Positions 46,562 to 55,578 of a DNA stretch of 64,000 nucleotides are shown here, piece after piece. Location: assembly GCF_030973515.1 (NCBI RefSeq), contig NZ_JARGZA010000010.1:82194-146193 (forward strand). The letters run 5' to 3'. Within the stretch, counting starts at the first letter, position 1, and the number at the start of each line of letters is the position of its first letter. The position numbers and the translations under genes were made by a program. The DNA comes from Jannaschia maritima. GTDB lineage: Bacteria; Pseudomonadota; Alphaproteobacteria; Rhodobacterales; Rhodobacteraceae. Below the pieces are notes generated by a model, which searched no databases, was not told the DNA's origin, and saw only the letters and a program-made list of their open reading frames with translations.

Positions 46562-47521
46562 ATGGCGACGAGACGCAAGGTCATCGTGACGGCGGCGCTG
46601 ACCGGCGCGATCCATACGCCGTCGATGTCGCCCCACCTGCCCGTCACGCCGGACGAGATCGTCGCGGAGGGGGTGCGGGCCGCGCGCGCCGGCGCCGCGA
46701 TCCTGCATGTCCACGCGCGCGATCCGGAAACGGGCCGGCCGGATCAATCGGCCGACGCGTTCGCCGCGATCCTGCCCCGCCTGCGTGCCGAAACGGATTG
46801 CGTGATCAACGTCACCACGGGCGGCAGCCCCTTCATGTCGGTGGAGGAACGGCTGCGCCCGCTGGAACGCTTCGCCCCCGAGTTGGCGTCGATCAACATG
46901 GGGTCGATGAACTTCGGCCTGTACGGCATGCTGGACCGGTACGACGCGTTCCGCCACGACTGGGAGCCCGCGATGCTGGAAGCATCGCGCGACCTCGCGT
47001 TCCGAAACACGTTCCACGAGATCGAAACCATCCTTGCGGCAGGCCGTGACCGGGGCACCCGGTTCGAGTTCGAGTGCTACGACACCGCCCACCTCTACAC
47101 GTTGAAGCACTTCATCGATCGCGGCCTCTATGACGGCACGCCCTTCGTGCAGACCGTGTTCGGGCTGCTCGGGGGGATCGGCACCCACCCGGAGGATCTG
47201 GCCCACATGCGCCGCACGGCGGACCGCCTGCTCGGCAGGGACTATGCGTGGTCGGTGCTGGGGGCCGGGTCGTCGCAGATGCGGATCGCAGCGATGTCCG
47301 CCGCGATGGGCGGCCACATTCGGGTCGGGCTGGAGGACTCCCTTTGGCTCGGGCCGGAGCGGCTGGCGGAGTCGAGCGCACAGCAGGTCGACATGGCACG
47401 GGGGATCCTGTCCAGCCTGTCCTGCGACTTCGCCACCCCAGACGATGCCAGGCACATGCTCGGACTGAAGGGCGCCGCCGCGACGGACATTCCGACGCTG
47501 GAGGATGCGGCCGCCCCCTAG
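46562..47521 (+). CDS. BKACE family beta-keto acid cleavage enzyme
   Basis: 319-aa zinc TIM-barrel protein of the 3-keto-5-aminohexanoate cleavage (BKACE, DUF849) family. It cleaves a beta-keto acid with acetyl-CoA to give acetoacetate and a new acyl-CoA. Zinc ligands H49 and H51 are in ILHVHARDP; VINVTTGG (about 86-93), FECYDTAHL and GAGSSQMRIAAMSAAMGGHIRV with GLEDSLWL are further family marks. Substrate class cannot be told from motifs alone. Divergent from the ABC operon and convergent with the GntR gene; preceded by an AATGGGAGG ribosome-binding site. Confidence 0.92.
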   Translation: MATRRKVIVTAALTGAIHTPSMSPHLPVTPDEIVAEGVRAARAGAAILHVHARDPETGRPDQSADAFAAILPRLRAETDCVINVTTGGSPFMSVEERLRPLERFAPELASINMGSMNFGLYGMLDRYDAFRHDWEPAMLEASRDLAFRNTFHEIETILAAGRDRGTRFEFECYDTAHLYTLKHFIDRGLYDGTPFVQTVFGLLGGIGTHPEDLAHMRRTADRLLGRDYAWSVLGAGSSQMRIAAMSAAMGGHIRVGLEDSLWLGPERLAESSAQQVDMARGILSSLSCDFATPDDARHMLGLKGAAATDIPTLEDAAAP

Positions 47522-47586
47522 CGCATGGCGGGCGGCTGGGGTTCGCCGTCGGGGCAGCCGACATCCGGATGCCGCGGCCCGATCGC

Positions 47587-48261
47587 CTATTCAGCCGCTT
47601 CCTGCGATGCGATTCCCCGCGTGATCGCGTTCATCGCCCGGTTCAGGTCGGATTGAAGCCCCCGCTGGAGGCGAGCCCGGTCGCCCCGCTCCAACCCTTC
47701 GATCATCTCCGCGTGATCTTGGTTCCCTTCCCCCAGCCAAGCCTTCTCGCGGAGCAGGTTCAGCATCGGACCATAGCGCAGCCAGATCGTCTCGATCATG
47801 TCGATGAGCTCGGCGTTGCCCGATGCTTCGTAGATCGCGAAGTGGAACTCGTAGTTCAGCTTCAGATACGCGCTGAGGTTCAGGGCCTTGCGTTCGAGCA
47901 GGTCGCCCATGCCCCGATGATGCTTCTTCAGGCGGGCGATCAGGGCCGGCGTGGCCGCCTCGGCCGCCAACTCCACCGCCCGCGTTTCGAGCAGGAGGCG
48001 AAGCTCCATCAGATCGGTCAGCTTCTCGACGCTCAGCTTCGGTACATGGACGGACCGTCGCGGGGGGCTTTCCAACGCCCCCAGAACGACGAGTTGCCCC
48101 AACGCTTCCCGGACGGGCATGTGGCTCGTGCCGAAGGCGTCCGCCAGCTCGTCGATGCGCAGTTTCTGGGACGGCTCGAACTCCCCCATCATGATCGCCG
48201 ATTTCAGCGAATCGAATACCTGGCCCAGCACGGACCCCTGTTTCACGACCGAGAGCGGCAT
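47587..48261 (-). CDS. GntR family regulator with FCD effector domain
   Basis: 224-aa FadR-subfamily regulator. The winged helix-turn-helix spans about residues 8-75 (SLKSAIMMGEFEPSQKLRID and GTSHMPVREALGQLVVLGAL); the FCD ligand domain follows, with metal/ligand residues in NYEFHFAIYEASGN and a late HAEMIEGLERGD. It probably binds an organic acid pathway intermediate and acts as a repressor. An operator-like TTTGATCTTTGATCA lies 73-87 bp upstream, suggesting autoregulation. It converges with the BKACE gene. Confidence 0.9.
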   Translation of the reverse strand: MPLSVVKQGSVLGQVFDSLKSAIMMGEFEPSQKLRIDELADAFGTSHMPVREALGQLVVLGALESPPRRSVHVPKLSVEKLTDLMELRLLLETRAVELAAEAATPALIARLKKHHRGMGDLLERKALNLSAYLKLNYEFHFAIYEASGNAELIDMIETIWLRYGPMLNLLREKAWLGEGNQDHAEMIEGLERGDRARLQRGLQSDLNRAMNAITRGIASQEAAE

Positions 48262-48576
48262 TCGCTGACCTCCATGCGGCAGTTACGCGACGCCCGTCAC
48301 GATAGCACAACCCGACCATATCACCACAACCGATTTGATCTTTGATCAGACACGCGCGCGTGGGTTATCGGGTGGGGGAACACGCTTATGCAAATAACGT
48401 ATTCAGTCCGCCCCCCGCATGATGCGTTTGCCGGATCCGAGGATCCGATCGACCGAATGCTTCGGGATGCCGTTCATTCAATGAAGCCATTCGATCACAG
48501 CGGTCGGGCCGAAAGCATCGCGTCGCAGTTAATGATATCAGTTGCGGGACGGATCGATCCCGGTTCCACCCGGTGC
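48262..48576. other. 315-bp intergenic region upstream of the GntR gene
   Basis: The gap holds the regulator's promoter and operator candidate and a perfect 13-bp palindrome TTCATTCAATGAA at 48473-48485. No coding frame is convincing. The region is noticeably richer in A and T than the genes around it. Confidence 0.55.
48334..48348. promoter_or_regulatory. Operator candidate upstream of the GntR gene
   Basis: Two direct TTTGATC units (48334-48340 and 48341-48347) end in TTTGATCA. The core ATCTTTGATCA is identical to the site at 46490-46500. It lies 73-87 bp before the regulator start, consistent with autoregulation. Confidence 0.55.
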
Positions 48577-49143
48577 CTAGAGGGAGCGGCCGCCCGTCTC
48601 CTGCTCCAACCGCGCGATGGCGTCGCGGATGTTCTCCTCCGCCGGGTAGATTTCGGCGGCTCGACGGAAGGCGGCCAGGGCCGCATGCGGACGGTCCAGG
48701 ATGTCCAGGATGACGCCCGCCCCGCCGAGCGCGCCGAAGTGCCGAGGCTCCAGGATCAGCACCTGCTCGATATCGGCCAATGCCGCGCCGTAGCGCTCCA
48801 TGCGGAAGAACGTCTCCGCCCGGCGGTTCCAGCCCTCCGCGAATTCGGGGGCATGGTCCGTCACCGCCGTCAGATGGGCGATGGCCGTCGCGAAGTCGCC
48901 CTCCGCCGCCGCGCCGACGGCACGTTCCATCAGCAGGTCCAGGGCGGGGCTTCCCGAATGGGACCAGCGCTCCACAACCTCGCCGGCCAGCCGCGTGGCC
49001 TCCCCTGGGTCCCCTTCGACCGCCAACTCGTCGAGCAGGATGTCGGGATCGTCCGACAGCACGTCCTGCGCGACCGGGGACGTGGCGTAACACAGGGCGG
49101 CCGCCACGATCAGGGCCTTGAGGGAAACGCGGGACAGGGTCAT
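48577..49143 (-). CDS. Periplasmic TPR-repeat protein
   Basis: 188-aa exported protein. A signal peptide (MTLSRVSLKALIVAAALCYATSPVAQ) precedes about three tetratricopeptide-like units, the clearest being AEGWNRRAETFFRMERYGAALADIEQVLIL and HFGALGGAGVILDILDRPHAAL, shown here by their repeated hydrophobic spacing. The ATG at 49143 is preferred because it starts the signal peptide. It lies back-to-back with the SCP2 gene (50 bp apart). Likely a protein-interaction scaffold; no partner is evident. Confidence 0.8.
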   Translation of the reverse strand: MTLSRVSLKALIVAAALCYATSPVAQDVLSDDPDILLDELAVEGDPGEATRLAGEVVERWSHSGSPALDLLMERAVGAAAEGDFATAIAHLTAVTDHAPEFAEGWNRRAETFFRMERYGAALADIEQVLILEPRHFGALGGAGVILDILDRPHAALAAFRRAAEIYPAEENIRDAIARLEQETGGRSL

Positions 49144-49193
49144 CTTGCACCTCGAACGTGGGCGGAATGCCCGGATCGAAAGGGACACCCGCC

Positions 49194-49478
49194 ATGAGCG
49201 ACATCGTCAACGAAGCCGTCCGCCAACTGTCCGAGAAGATCGGGTCCTTCGATGGGTCCGTCAAGTTCGTCATCGAGGACGAGGGGTCCGTCATGGTCGA
49301 CGAAGCCGGTGTCCGCGCGGGCGACGAGGACGCGGAATGCGTCATGAGCGCGGACGCCGACACGTTCCGCGCGATCCTCGACGGGTCGATGAACCCCACC
49401 GCGGCGTTCATGTCGGGCAAGTTGACCGTCGACGGCGACATGGGAACGGCCATGAAGCTGGGCGCCCAACTGGCCTGA
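49194..49478 (+). CDS. SCP2 sterol-binding domain protein
   Basis: 94-aa single-domain lipid-binding protein. It starts MSDIVNEAVRQLSEKIGSFD and shows the SCP2 pattern of strands followed by a C-terminal amphipathic helix and the segment AFMSGKLTVDGDMGTAMKLG. In bacteria these proteins bind acyl-CoAs or lipids. Stop and next start overlap (TGATG at 49476-49480), coupling it to the following hydrolase. Confidence 0.88.
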   Translation: MSDIVNEAVRQLSEKIGSFDGSVKFVIEDEGSVMVDEAGVRAGDEDAECVMSADADTFRAILDGSMNPTAAFMSGKLTVDGDMGTAMKLGAQLA

Positions 49479-50443
49479 TGCGGGACGCCCCCTACCTCGC
49501 GGACGTCGCGGCCGAGGGCCTGGTCGGACGGGCCGTCTGGTCCGTCGCGTCCGATGGGGTGGAGGTCCGCGTCGGCGCGTGGCCGGGCGGGGATCGGGGC
49601 ACGGTCCTGATCTTTCCGGGCCGGACCGAATACGTCGAGAAGTATTCGATGGTCGCGCGGGCCCTGGTGGCGCAGGGCTATTCGGCCACGGCCATCGATT
49701 GGCGCGGTCAGGGCCTGACGGAGCGCGCCGGTGGCCAGCTGGGCCATGTGCAGGATTTCGGCGATTATCAGCACGACGTCGATGCCTACGTCGCGGCAGT
49801 CCGGGCGATGGGGATGCCGGCGCCGTTCCATCTGCTCGCGCATTCGATGGGGGGCCTGATCGGCCTGCGGGCCTGCCTCCGCGGCGTGACGTTCGCGCGC
49901 GTGGCGTTCAGCGCGCCGCTGTGGGGCCTGCCCCTCCTGCCGCATATGCGCCTTCTGGCCTGGAGCGTCAGCCACGCCGGCGCGGCGCTGGGCCTGGGGC
50001 TGCGCGCGGTGCCCGGCAGCGGGGCGGCGGTGGACCCTGCCGGCGTCGCGTTCGAAGGCAACCTCCTGACCAACGACCGCGCGATGTTCGAATGGATGCG
50101 GCATCAGGCCGTGACCCATCCGGACCTCGCCCTGGCCGGGCCGACCCTGTCCTGGCTGCGTGCCGCCCTGCGGGAGATGGCGGAGGTCCGGGACATCCCC
50201 AGCCCCGCGTCCCTGCCCTGCCTGACCGTACTGGGCACCGACGAGGCCATCGTCGATCCCGATGCGATCCGCGCCCGCATGGCCGAATGGCCGGACGGGC
50301 GGCTGACGATGGTCGAAGGTGGGCGTCACGAGACGTTGATGGACGCGCCTTCGGTGCGCGACCGCCTTCTCGCTTCGATCGGGGCGCATTTCGGCGAGAC
50401 GGCGACGATGGCCCCCGCGCAGCAGGCAGCCGACGCCGGCTGA
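49478..50443 (+). CDS. Alpha/beta hydrolase (monoacylglycerol-lipase-like)
   Basis: 321-aa hydrolase. The nucleophile elbow is AHSMGG with S123; the catalytic acid is probably in GTDEAIVDPDAI near residue 250 and the His in GGRHETLMD near 284. The IDWRGQGLTER motif (about 73-83) is typical of lysophospholipase and monoglyceride lipase relatives. No signal peptide, so it is cytoplasmic. Coupling to the SCP2 gene suggests the pair handles a lipid or fatty ester. Confidence 0.85.
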   Translation: MRDAPYLADVAAEGLVGRAVWSVASDGVEVRVGAWPGGDRGTVLIFPGRTEYVEKYSMVARALVAQGYSATAIDWRGQGLTERAGGQLGHVQDFGDYQHDVDAYVAAVRAMGMPAPFHLLAHSMGGLIGLRACLRGVTFARVAFSAPLWGLPLLPHMRLLAWSVSHAGAALGLGLRAVPGSGAAVDPAGVAFEGNLLTNDRAMFEWMRHQAVTHPDLALAGPTLSWLRAALREMAEVRDIPSPASLPCLTVLGTDEAIVDPDAIRARMAEWPDGRLTMVEGGRHETLMDAPSVRDRLLASIGAHFGETATMAPAQQAADAG

Positions 50444-50461
50444 AGGACCGTCACGGATCGG

Positions 50462-51139
50462 TCAGGTCGACAGCCGCCCCCCGTCCAGCCTGACCATCCG
50501 ATCCATCCGTGCCGCGAGGTCGAGGTTGTGCGTCGCGATCAGCGCGGCCATCCCCGTATCGCGAACCAATGCGACCAGGGCATCGAAGACGGTGTCGGAC
50601 GTCGCGGGGTCGAGGTTGCCGGTCGGCTCGTCCGCCAGCAGGAGCCCCGGGGCGTTGGCCAGCGCCCGGCAGAAGGCGACGCGCTGCTGCTCGCCCCCCG
50701 ACAGCTCCGCCGGGCGATGCGTTTCGCGGTGGGACAGGCCCACGCGGGACAGCAGGTCGCGGGCGCGGTTCCGCGCCGTGCCGCCGTCCCGTCCAGCGGC
50801 GAGTTGCGGCAGGGCGACGTTCTCGAGCGCCGTGAACTCCGGCAGGAGGTGATGGAACTGGTACACGAAACCGATGCGGTCGCGCCGCGCACGGGTCCGG
50901 GTCCGGTCATCCGCAGTCGACATGTCCGCGCCGGCGACGGCCACGGTCCCCGCATCGGGCGCGTCCAGGAGCCCCGCGATGTGCAGCAGCGTCGACTTGC
51001 CGGCGCCCGAAGGGGCGACCAACGCGCAGACCTCGCCGGCGCACAGCGTCAGGTCGATGCCGGCCAGCACCTCCACCCGTGCGGCTGTACCCTGACCATA
51101 GGCCTTCGTGACGCCGGCCAGGCGCAGCACGTCATTCAT
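50462..51139 (-). CDS. lolD: Lipoprotein-releasing system ATP-binding protein
   Basis: 225-aa ATPase of the LolCDE machine that extracts lipoproteins from the inner membrane. Walker [10 protein letters not shown] (about 43-51), signature [11 protein letters not shown] near 144 and Walker [13 protein letters not shown] are intact. It overlaps the LolC/E gene by 8 bp on the same strand, so the two are coupled. Confidence 0.93.
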   Translation of the reverse strand: MNDVLRLAGVTKAYGQGTAARVEVLAGIDLTLCAGEVCALVAPSGAGKSTLLHIAGLLDAPDAGTVAVAGADMSTADDRTRTRARRDRIGFVYQFHHLLPEFTALENVALPQLAAGRDGGTARNRARDLLSRVGLSHRETHRPAELSGGEQQRVAFCRALANAPGLLLADEPTGNLDPATSDTVFDALVALVRDTGMAALIATHNLDLAARMDRMVRLDGGRLST

Positions 51140-52400
51140 AGCGCAAGGCTTCGACCGGATTCATGCGGGCCGCACGACGGGCGGGGAACAGGGTGACGAA
51201 GAAGGACAGGCCCAGCGACAGCGCGACGGCGGACAGCACGTCGCCCCATTCCAGGCGTGCCGGAAGGGTGGACAGCAGGCGGACCGACGGCTGCCAGACG
51301 CCGCCGCCGGCGACCCAGTTCACGATCTCGAAGATCGGATCGATCCAGATCGCGAAGGCGCACCCGAGCACGACGCCGATCGTCGTCCCGACCACCCCTA
51401 TGCTGGCGCCGCACAGGAAGAAGACCCGCAGGATCGAGCCCTGGGACAATCCCATCGTTCGAAGGATGCCGACGTCCCGCCCCTTGTTCTTGACCAGCAT
51501 CACCAGGCCGGAGGTGATGTTGAGCGTGGCGATGAGCACGAGGATCGACAGGATGATGAACATGATGTTGTCCTCCATCTGCAGGGCCTGGAGGAAGGCG
51601 CCGTTGCTGTCCCGCCACGTCCAGAGATAGGCGTCGTCGCCCGCCGCGCGCGCCAGGGCGGGCGCCAGGTCCCCCACGCCTTCGGGGTCTGCGGTCGTGA
51701 TCTGGATCTGGTCCACCTGCCCCTGGCGATTGAAGTAATCCTGCGCCTCGGCCAACGGCAGATAGGCGCGGACCCCATCGATGTCGTACCGACCAACCTG
51801 GAACACGTATGCGACGGTGTACGCCTTCACCCGGGGCGAGGTGCCGAATGCGGTCCGTACCCCGTCGGGCGAGATGATCCGGATGCTGTCGCCTGCCGTG
51901 AGACCCAGGTTGCGCGCGATGCCCGCGCCGATCGCGATGCCCCCCTCGAAGTCGTCCAGGCTGCCGGCGGCGGTTTCCGGTTCGGCCACGCGGGGGATGG
52001 CAGCGAGGTCGGCCGGCCGGATGCCAATGACCTGCACCCCCGCGTTGCGGCCGTTGGCAGACGCCATCACCTGCCCTTCGACCACGGGCGCCGCATGCGT
52101 CACGCCCGGCACCGCCGCCAGGGCCTCGGTCCGCGCGTCGAAGTCGTCGAAGGTCCGCACGATCGGACCCCGTTCCGACGCCCGCCCCGTCGAGAGGACC
52201 TGCACATGGGGGTTCGCGCCGACGATGGTTCCGACGAACTCGTATCGGAAGCCCGACCGCACCGCGAGTGTGGCGATCAACGCGAAGACGGCCAGCGCGA
52301 TCCCGACCAGACTGATCCACGTCATGACGCTGATGCCGCCGTCCGCCCGACGCGCGCGCAGATAGCGCCACGCGATCATCCATTCGAAGGGCTTAAACAT
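51132..52400 (-). CDS. Lipoprotein-releasing system permease (LolC/LolE)
   Basis: 422-aa inner-membrane protein with an N-terminal transmembrane helix, a large periplasmic domain (about residues 50-270) and three C-terminal helices ([20 protein letters not shown] onward). The start [20 protein letters not shown] and the [23 protein letters not shown] segment are diagnostic of LolC/E. Like other alphaproteobacteria it probably works as a homodimer with one permease gene. Upstream lies a long non-coding stretch. Confidence 0.93.
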   Translation of the reverse strand: MFKPFEWMIAWRYLRARRADGGISVMTWISLVGIALAVFALIATLAVRSGFRYEFVGTIVGANPHVQVLSTGRASERGPIVRTFDDFDARTEALAAVPGVTHAAPVVEGQVMASANGRNAGVQVIGIRPADLAAIPRVAEPETAAGSLDDFEGGIAIGAGIARNLGLTAGDSIRIISPDGVRTAFGTSPRVKAYTVAYVFQVGRYDIDGVRAYLPLAEAQDYFNRQGQVDQIQITTADPEGVGDLAPALARAAGDDAYLWTWRDSNGAFLQALQMEDNIMFIILSILVLIATLNITSGLVMLVKNKGRDVGILRTMGLSQGSILRVFFLCGASIGVVGTTIGVVLGCAFAIWIDPIFEIVNWVAGGGVWQPSVRLLSTLPARLEWGDVLSAVALSLGLSFFVTLFPARRAARMNPVEALRYE

Positions 52401-53122
52401 GGGGCCCTCCCGGCCGCGTCGGTCGGGGACCTAGGTGCGGCGGCTGGGAGGTAGGGTCAAGTGGGGCGCGACGTCACGACGGTGGACCGCGACGGGGAGA
52501 GCGGGCGCAGCGAAACGACGCGCCGACCGATCCATCCCACCGCGAACGGCTCGCCGATCCGAAGGTCCGAGGCGCGACGCCCTGCGATGGGTCCGCGCCA
52601 GGGCGGGACGCGATGCAGCCAGGACGGTTCCCAATGGACCGGGGGCTCCAACCGGGGCTCCCCACCCCTACGACTATTCAAAATCGGCCGATGGGGCCGT
52701 GCGACGGATGCATCATCGGGACCTCCATCACTTGCGTATCGGCCCGATTGGGTTCCCCCTCGCAGCCGCCACGCATGTCCGACCGGCGTGCCCGGCAAAT
52801 GGATCCCGGTAGAGCAGATCGCACCGATGGACGGGTCGTTCGCCCGCACGACCATGGGCGCCGGCATGGGCGCCGGCATATCCCCGGACAGGCTGCATGG
52901 AGCGTTGCGGCCAGCGTTCTGTCGCAATCCCCCTGATCCGTGCGACCGCTCCCCCGGGACCGTCCGCGTAAGAATGCCCGAAGGCCGACAGAGGATAGCG
53001 ACGGGTCCGCTCAGGCCGTCATCCCGGCGAGGTGCAACGTCGCGGAACCGCCGATGCTTCCGTGACCCATCGTGCCCGCCCGCGACCAAGACGCCGCCTC
53101 CACAGCGACGCAGGACTACGCG
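52401..53122. other. About 720 bp without a convincing gene
   Basis: Long frames exist on both strands, but their translations are rich in Arg, Pro, Gly and Ser with no domain, no hydrophobic pattern and no ribosome-binding site. A 12-bp unit CATGGGCGCCGG is repeated in tandem at 52853-52876. The lolC/E promoter must lie near 52401-52500. The rest may be decayed sequence or carry a non-coding RNA; nothing decisive is visible. Confidence 0.55.
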
Positions 53123-53154
53123 TAAAAGAGAAGGGCGGGGATCGAACCCCGCCC
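53123..53154 (-). terminator. Rho-independent terminator after the VPLPA-CTERM gene
   Basis: GGGCGGGG (53133-53140) pairs with CCCCGCCC (53147-53154) around a 6-nt loop. On the minus strand the stem is followed by TTCTCTTTT. The loop with GGTTCGATCC looks like a tRNA T-arm, but the loop length (6 nt) and lack of other arms rule out a tRNA. Confidence 0.8.
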
Positions 53155-53170
53155 TACCCGTCTATACGAC

Positions 53171-53189
53171 CGGCTCGCCATGCGAGCCG
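53171..53189 (-). other. Perfect 8-bp hairpin before the terminator
   Basis: CGGCTCGC (53171-53178) pairs with GCGAGCCG (53182-53189) around a 3-nt loop, 11 bp after the VPLPA-CTERM stop. With the terminator it makes a double-hairpin 3' end, which may stabilise the message. Confidence 0.6.
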
Positions 53190-53200
53190 AACTGATCGTC

Positions 53201-53908
53201 TCAGCCGCGGCGACGCGCGCCGACCCAGCCCATCAGACCCAGACCGGCGGCCAGCAGGGGCAGCGCGGCGGGGACCGGAATGACCGCGCCATCCGAGAAC
53301 TGCAGGTTGTCCAGCGCGAAGTCATCGTCGGTGAACCCGCCGATGGCGGCGCTGCCGAAGGTGATGGTCGTGAACGCCATGTCGGCTTGAAGGCCGAAGA
53401 AACCGGTGAAGCCCGGATCGGACAGAGTGAACGTCTCGACGACGGTGCCGTCCAACGCGATGGTCAGGCCGCTGTCATTGCCGATGCCGTTCGTCCCAAT
53501 GAACCCGTCCTCGCTGGCGCCGAAGTCGGCCCCGAAGAACGTCGTCGCGTTCGGCAGCGTGATCGTGACCGACTGCGTCAGCGGGTTGGCAGGGTTGGTG
53601 GCCGAGCCGGTGTTGTCGACCGACAGGAACAGCACGTCCTCGACGATCGCGTTGTCGGCGCTGGGCGCGTTCGGCGAGACCTGGGTGCCGGTCGTCGGGA
53701 ACATCGTGTTGTCGAGCAGCGTGCCGTTCGCGAAGCCGGAGAAGTCCTCGACCTGCGAAACGGAACCGAAGGCGGCGTTGAACGCGGCCCGCGCAGCCGT
53801 CGCGTCGGCGCCGGTAGAGCCCTGGAATGTCTGCGTGACCGAGATTGCGGAAGCGGCCATGGGGACCGCCGCGGCGACTGCGGCAAGAGTAATGGTACGT
53901 AGGGTCAT
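53201..53908 (-). CDS. VPLPA-CTERM sorting-signal protein
   Basis: 235-aa exported protein. A signal peptide (MTLRTITLAAVAAAVPMAASA) and a C-terminal sorting signal (VPVPAALPLLAAGLGLMGWV then GARRRG) bracket a beta-rich domain with many Asn, Thr and Gly. The tail pattern, Pro-rich motif, hydrophobic helix and Arg cluster, is the VPLPA-CTERM type processed by an exosortase-like system and typical of Rhodobacteraceae surface proteins. The start is the ATG at 53908; one codon upstream is a TTG. No processing enzyme lies in the window. Confidence 0.85.
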   Translation of the reverse strand: MTLRTITLAAVAAAVPMAASAISVTQTFQGSTGADATAARAAFNAAFGSVSQVEDFSGFANGTLLDNTMFPTTGTQVSPNAPSADNAIVEDVLFLSVDNTGSATNPANPLTQSVTITLPNATTFFGADFGASEDGFIGTNGIGNDSGLTIALDGTVVETFTLSDPGFTGFFGLQADMAFTTITFGSAAIGGFTDDDFALDNLQFSDGAVIPVPAALPLLAAGLGLMGWVGARRRG

Positions 53909-53937
53909 CAATATCCTCTTGGTCTTCGATGTGATCG

Positions 53938-53952
53938 TTAAGGTCTGTTAAC
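53938..53952. promoter_or_regulatory. TTAA-N6-TTAAC motif upstream of the VPLPA-CTERM gene
   Basis: TTAAGGTCTGTTAAC lies 30-44 bp upstream of the start in a very AT-rich promoter. It resembles the CtrA recognition pattern (TTAA, spacer, TTAA), but the spacer is 6 rather than 7 nt. Cell-cycle control is possible but unproven. Confidence 0.3.
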
Positions 53953-54023
53953 TTTCTCCGCTCCGCAGCGCAACACCGATATCGTCCTCATTTCGGAAAC
54001 GGTCTCGTGCGTTCATCGGGTGC

Positions 54024-55364
54024 TCAAACGATGAGCGCATAAATATCCTTGAGCCGCGCCACTGCCTGTTCCGGAGACATTTCCTCCGCCTCGCCCGTCC
54101 GGCGGGACGTCAATTCCACCTTGCCGTTCTGCACGCCGCGGGGCCCCACCGTGATTCGCCAGGGCAGGCCGATCAGGTCCATCGTAGCGAACTTGGCCCC
54201 CGCCCGCTCGTCGCGGTCGTCGTAGAGCGGTTCCAGACCTTCCTTCGTCAGCTCGGCATAGATCCCCTCGCAAGCGGAATCCGTCGCCGCGTCGCCCTGG
54301 CGCAGGTTGACGATGCCCGCGTGGAAGGGGGTCACGCCCTCGGGCCATACGATGCCGCGTTCGTCGTGCGACGCCTCGATGATCGCCCCGACCAGGCGGC
54401 TGACGCCGATGCCGTGCGACCCCATGTGGACCGGGACGGGCTTGCCGTCGGGCCCCTGGACCGTGGCGCCCATCGCATCGGAATACTTCGTTCCGAAGTA
54501 GAAGATCTGCCCCACTTCGATGCCCCGCGCCTCCCGCCGGTGCTCCGCGGGCGTGCCGGCGAACACGTCTTCGTCGTGGGTATCGTCCGTACGGGCATAG
54601 AGGGACGTGAACTCGTCCAGCACGCCTTGGCACTGCGCGCGGTCGTCATAGACGATGTCGCGGTCGCCCAGCCGGATGTCCTCGATCCGGGCGTCGTAGA
54701 AGACCCCCGACTCGCCCGTATCGGCGAGGATCAGGAACTCGTGTGTATAGTCGCCACCAATGGGACCGCCTTCCGCCTTCATCGGTATCGCCTGCAGGCC
54801 CATCCGCTCGTAGGTGCGAAGATACGTGACCAGGTGCCGGTTGTACGCATGCTTCGCGTCGTCCTCCGTCAGATCGAAGGTGTAGCCGTCCTTCATGTAG
54901 AACTCGCGCCCGCGCATCACGCCGAACCGGGGGCGCGTCTCGTCGCGGAACTTCCACTGGATGTGGTAGAGCGTGAGCGGCAGGTCGCGATAGGAGTTCA
55001 CCGCGGAACGGAAGATGTCGGTGATCATCTCCTCGTTCGTGGGCCCGTACAGCATGTCACGGCCGTGCCGATCGCTCAGGCGTAGCATCTCCTTGCCGTA
55101 ATCGTCGTACCGCCCCGATTCCTGCCACAGCTCCGCCGGCTGGATCGTGGGCATCAGCATCGGAATATGTCCCGCGCGCTGCTGTTCCTGATAGACGATC
55201 GCCTCGATGTTCTTCAGGACCTTCCAGCCCAGCGGCAGCCACGAATAGATCCCCGCCGCCTGCTGCCGGATCATGCCCGCCCGCAGCATCAGGCGATGGC
55301 TGGCGATCTGCGCGTCGGCGGGGTCCTCCTTCAGGACGGGCAGGAAGTAGCGGGACAGGCGCAT
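54024..55364 (-). CDS. proS: Prolyl-tRNA synthetase (short alphaproteobacterial form)
   Basis: 446-aa class II synthetase that charges tRNA-Pro. Motif 2 is in [23 protein letters not shown] (about 132-154, split here by position only) and motif 3 in [20 protein letters not shown] near 328. It lacks the editing insertion found in the longer E. coli enzyme, as usual for this group. The ATG at 55364 begins [15 protein letters not shown], the family N-terminus; an earlier ATG would add 20 unrelated residues. Confidence 0.95.
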   Translation of the reverse strand: MRLSRYFLPVLKEDPADAQIASHRLMLRAGMIRQQAAGIYSWLPLGWKVLKNIEAIVYQEQQRAGHIPMLMPTIQPAELWQESGRYDDYGKEMLRLSDRHGRDMLYGPTNEEMITDIFRSAVNSYRDLPLTLYHIQWKFRDETRPRFGVMRGREFYMKDGYTFDLTEDDAKHAYNRHLVTYLRTYERMGLQAIPMKAEGGPIGGDYTHEFLILADTGESGVFYDARIEDIRLGDRDIVYDDRAQCQGVLDEFTSLYARTDDTHDEDVFAGTPAEHRREARGIEVGQIFYFGTKYSDAMGATVQGPDGKPVPVHMGSHGIGVSRLVGAIIEASHDERGIVWPEGVTPFHAGIVNLRQGDAATDSACEGIYAELTKEGLEPLYDDRDERAGAKFATMDLIGLPWRITVGPRGVQNGKVELTSRRTGEAEEMSPEQAVARLKDIYALIV

Positions 55365-55578
55365 GAGGTCGGGCTCCGGGCAGATGACCCGACGGGCGAT
55401 AGCCGCGGGCGATGGTTGGGGCAAGCGAGCGATGCCGGGCCCGGGCCCGCGTTAGGCGCCGGCCCGATCACGCGTCCCGAAACGCTAAGGGACCCCGACC
55501 CGTTTCGGATCGAGGTCCCCGTGCGGGATCACCGTGGCGACGGACGCGTGCAGCGCACGCCCCGTGCGTCGGGACCCA

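Noticed and set aside
53133..53154. Possible tRNA 3' part: GGTTCGATCC-like loop with a GC stem
   Set aside because: The loop is 6 nt rather than 7, and no anticodon, D-arm or acceptor stem can be formed around it. The T-rich sequence after the stem fits a terminator better.
52457..53195. Open frames of 210 aa (minus) and 244 aa (plus) in the region upstream of lolC/E
   Set aside because: Translations are rich in Arg, Pro, Gly and Ser, with no domain or hydrophobic pattern and no ribosome-binding site. They look like chance frames of high-GC DNA.
53909..53911. TTG as start codon of the VPLPA-CTERM protein
   Set aside because: An ATG follows immediately and begins a normal signal peptide, so the extra codon is unnecessary.
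55488..55550. Inverted repeats (CCGAAACG with CGTTTCGG; GGGACC with GGTCCC) after the fasciclin gene
   Set aside because: The stems are mutually overlapping and no T-tract follows on the minus strand, so I could not support a terminator.
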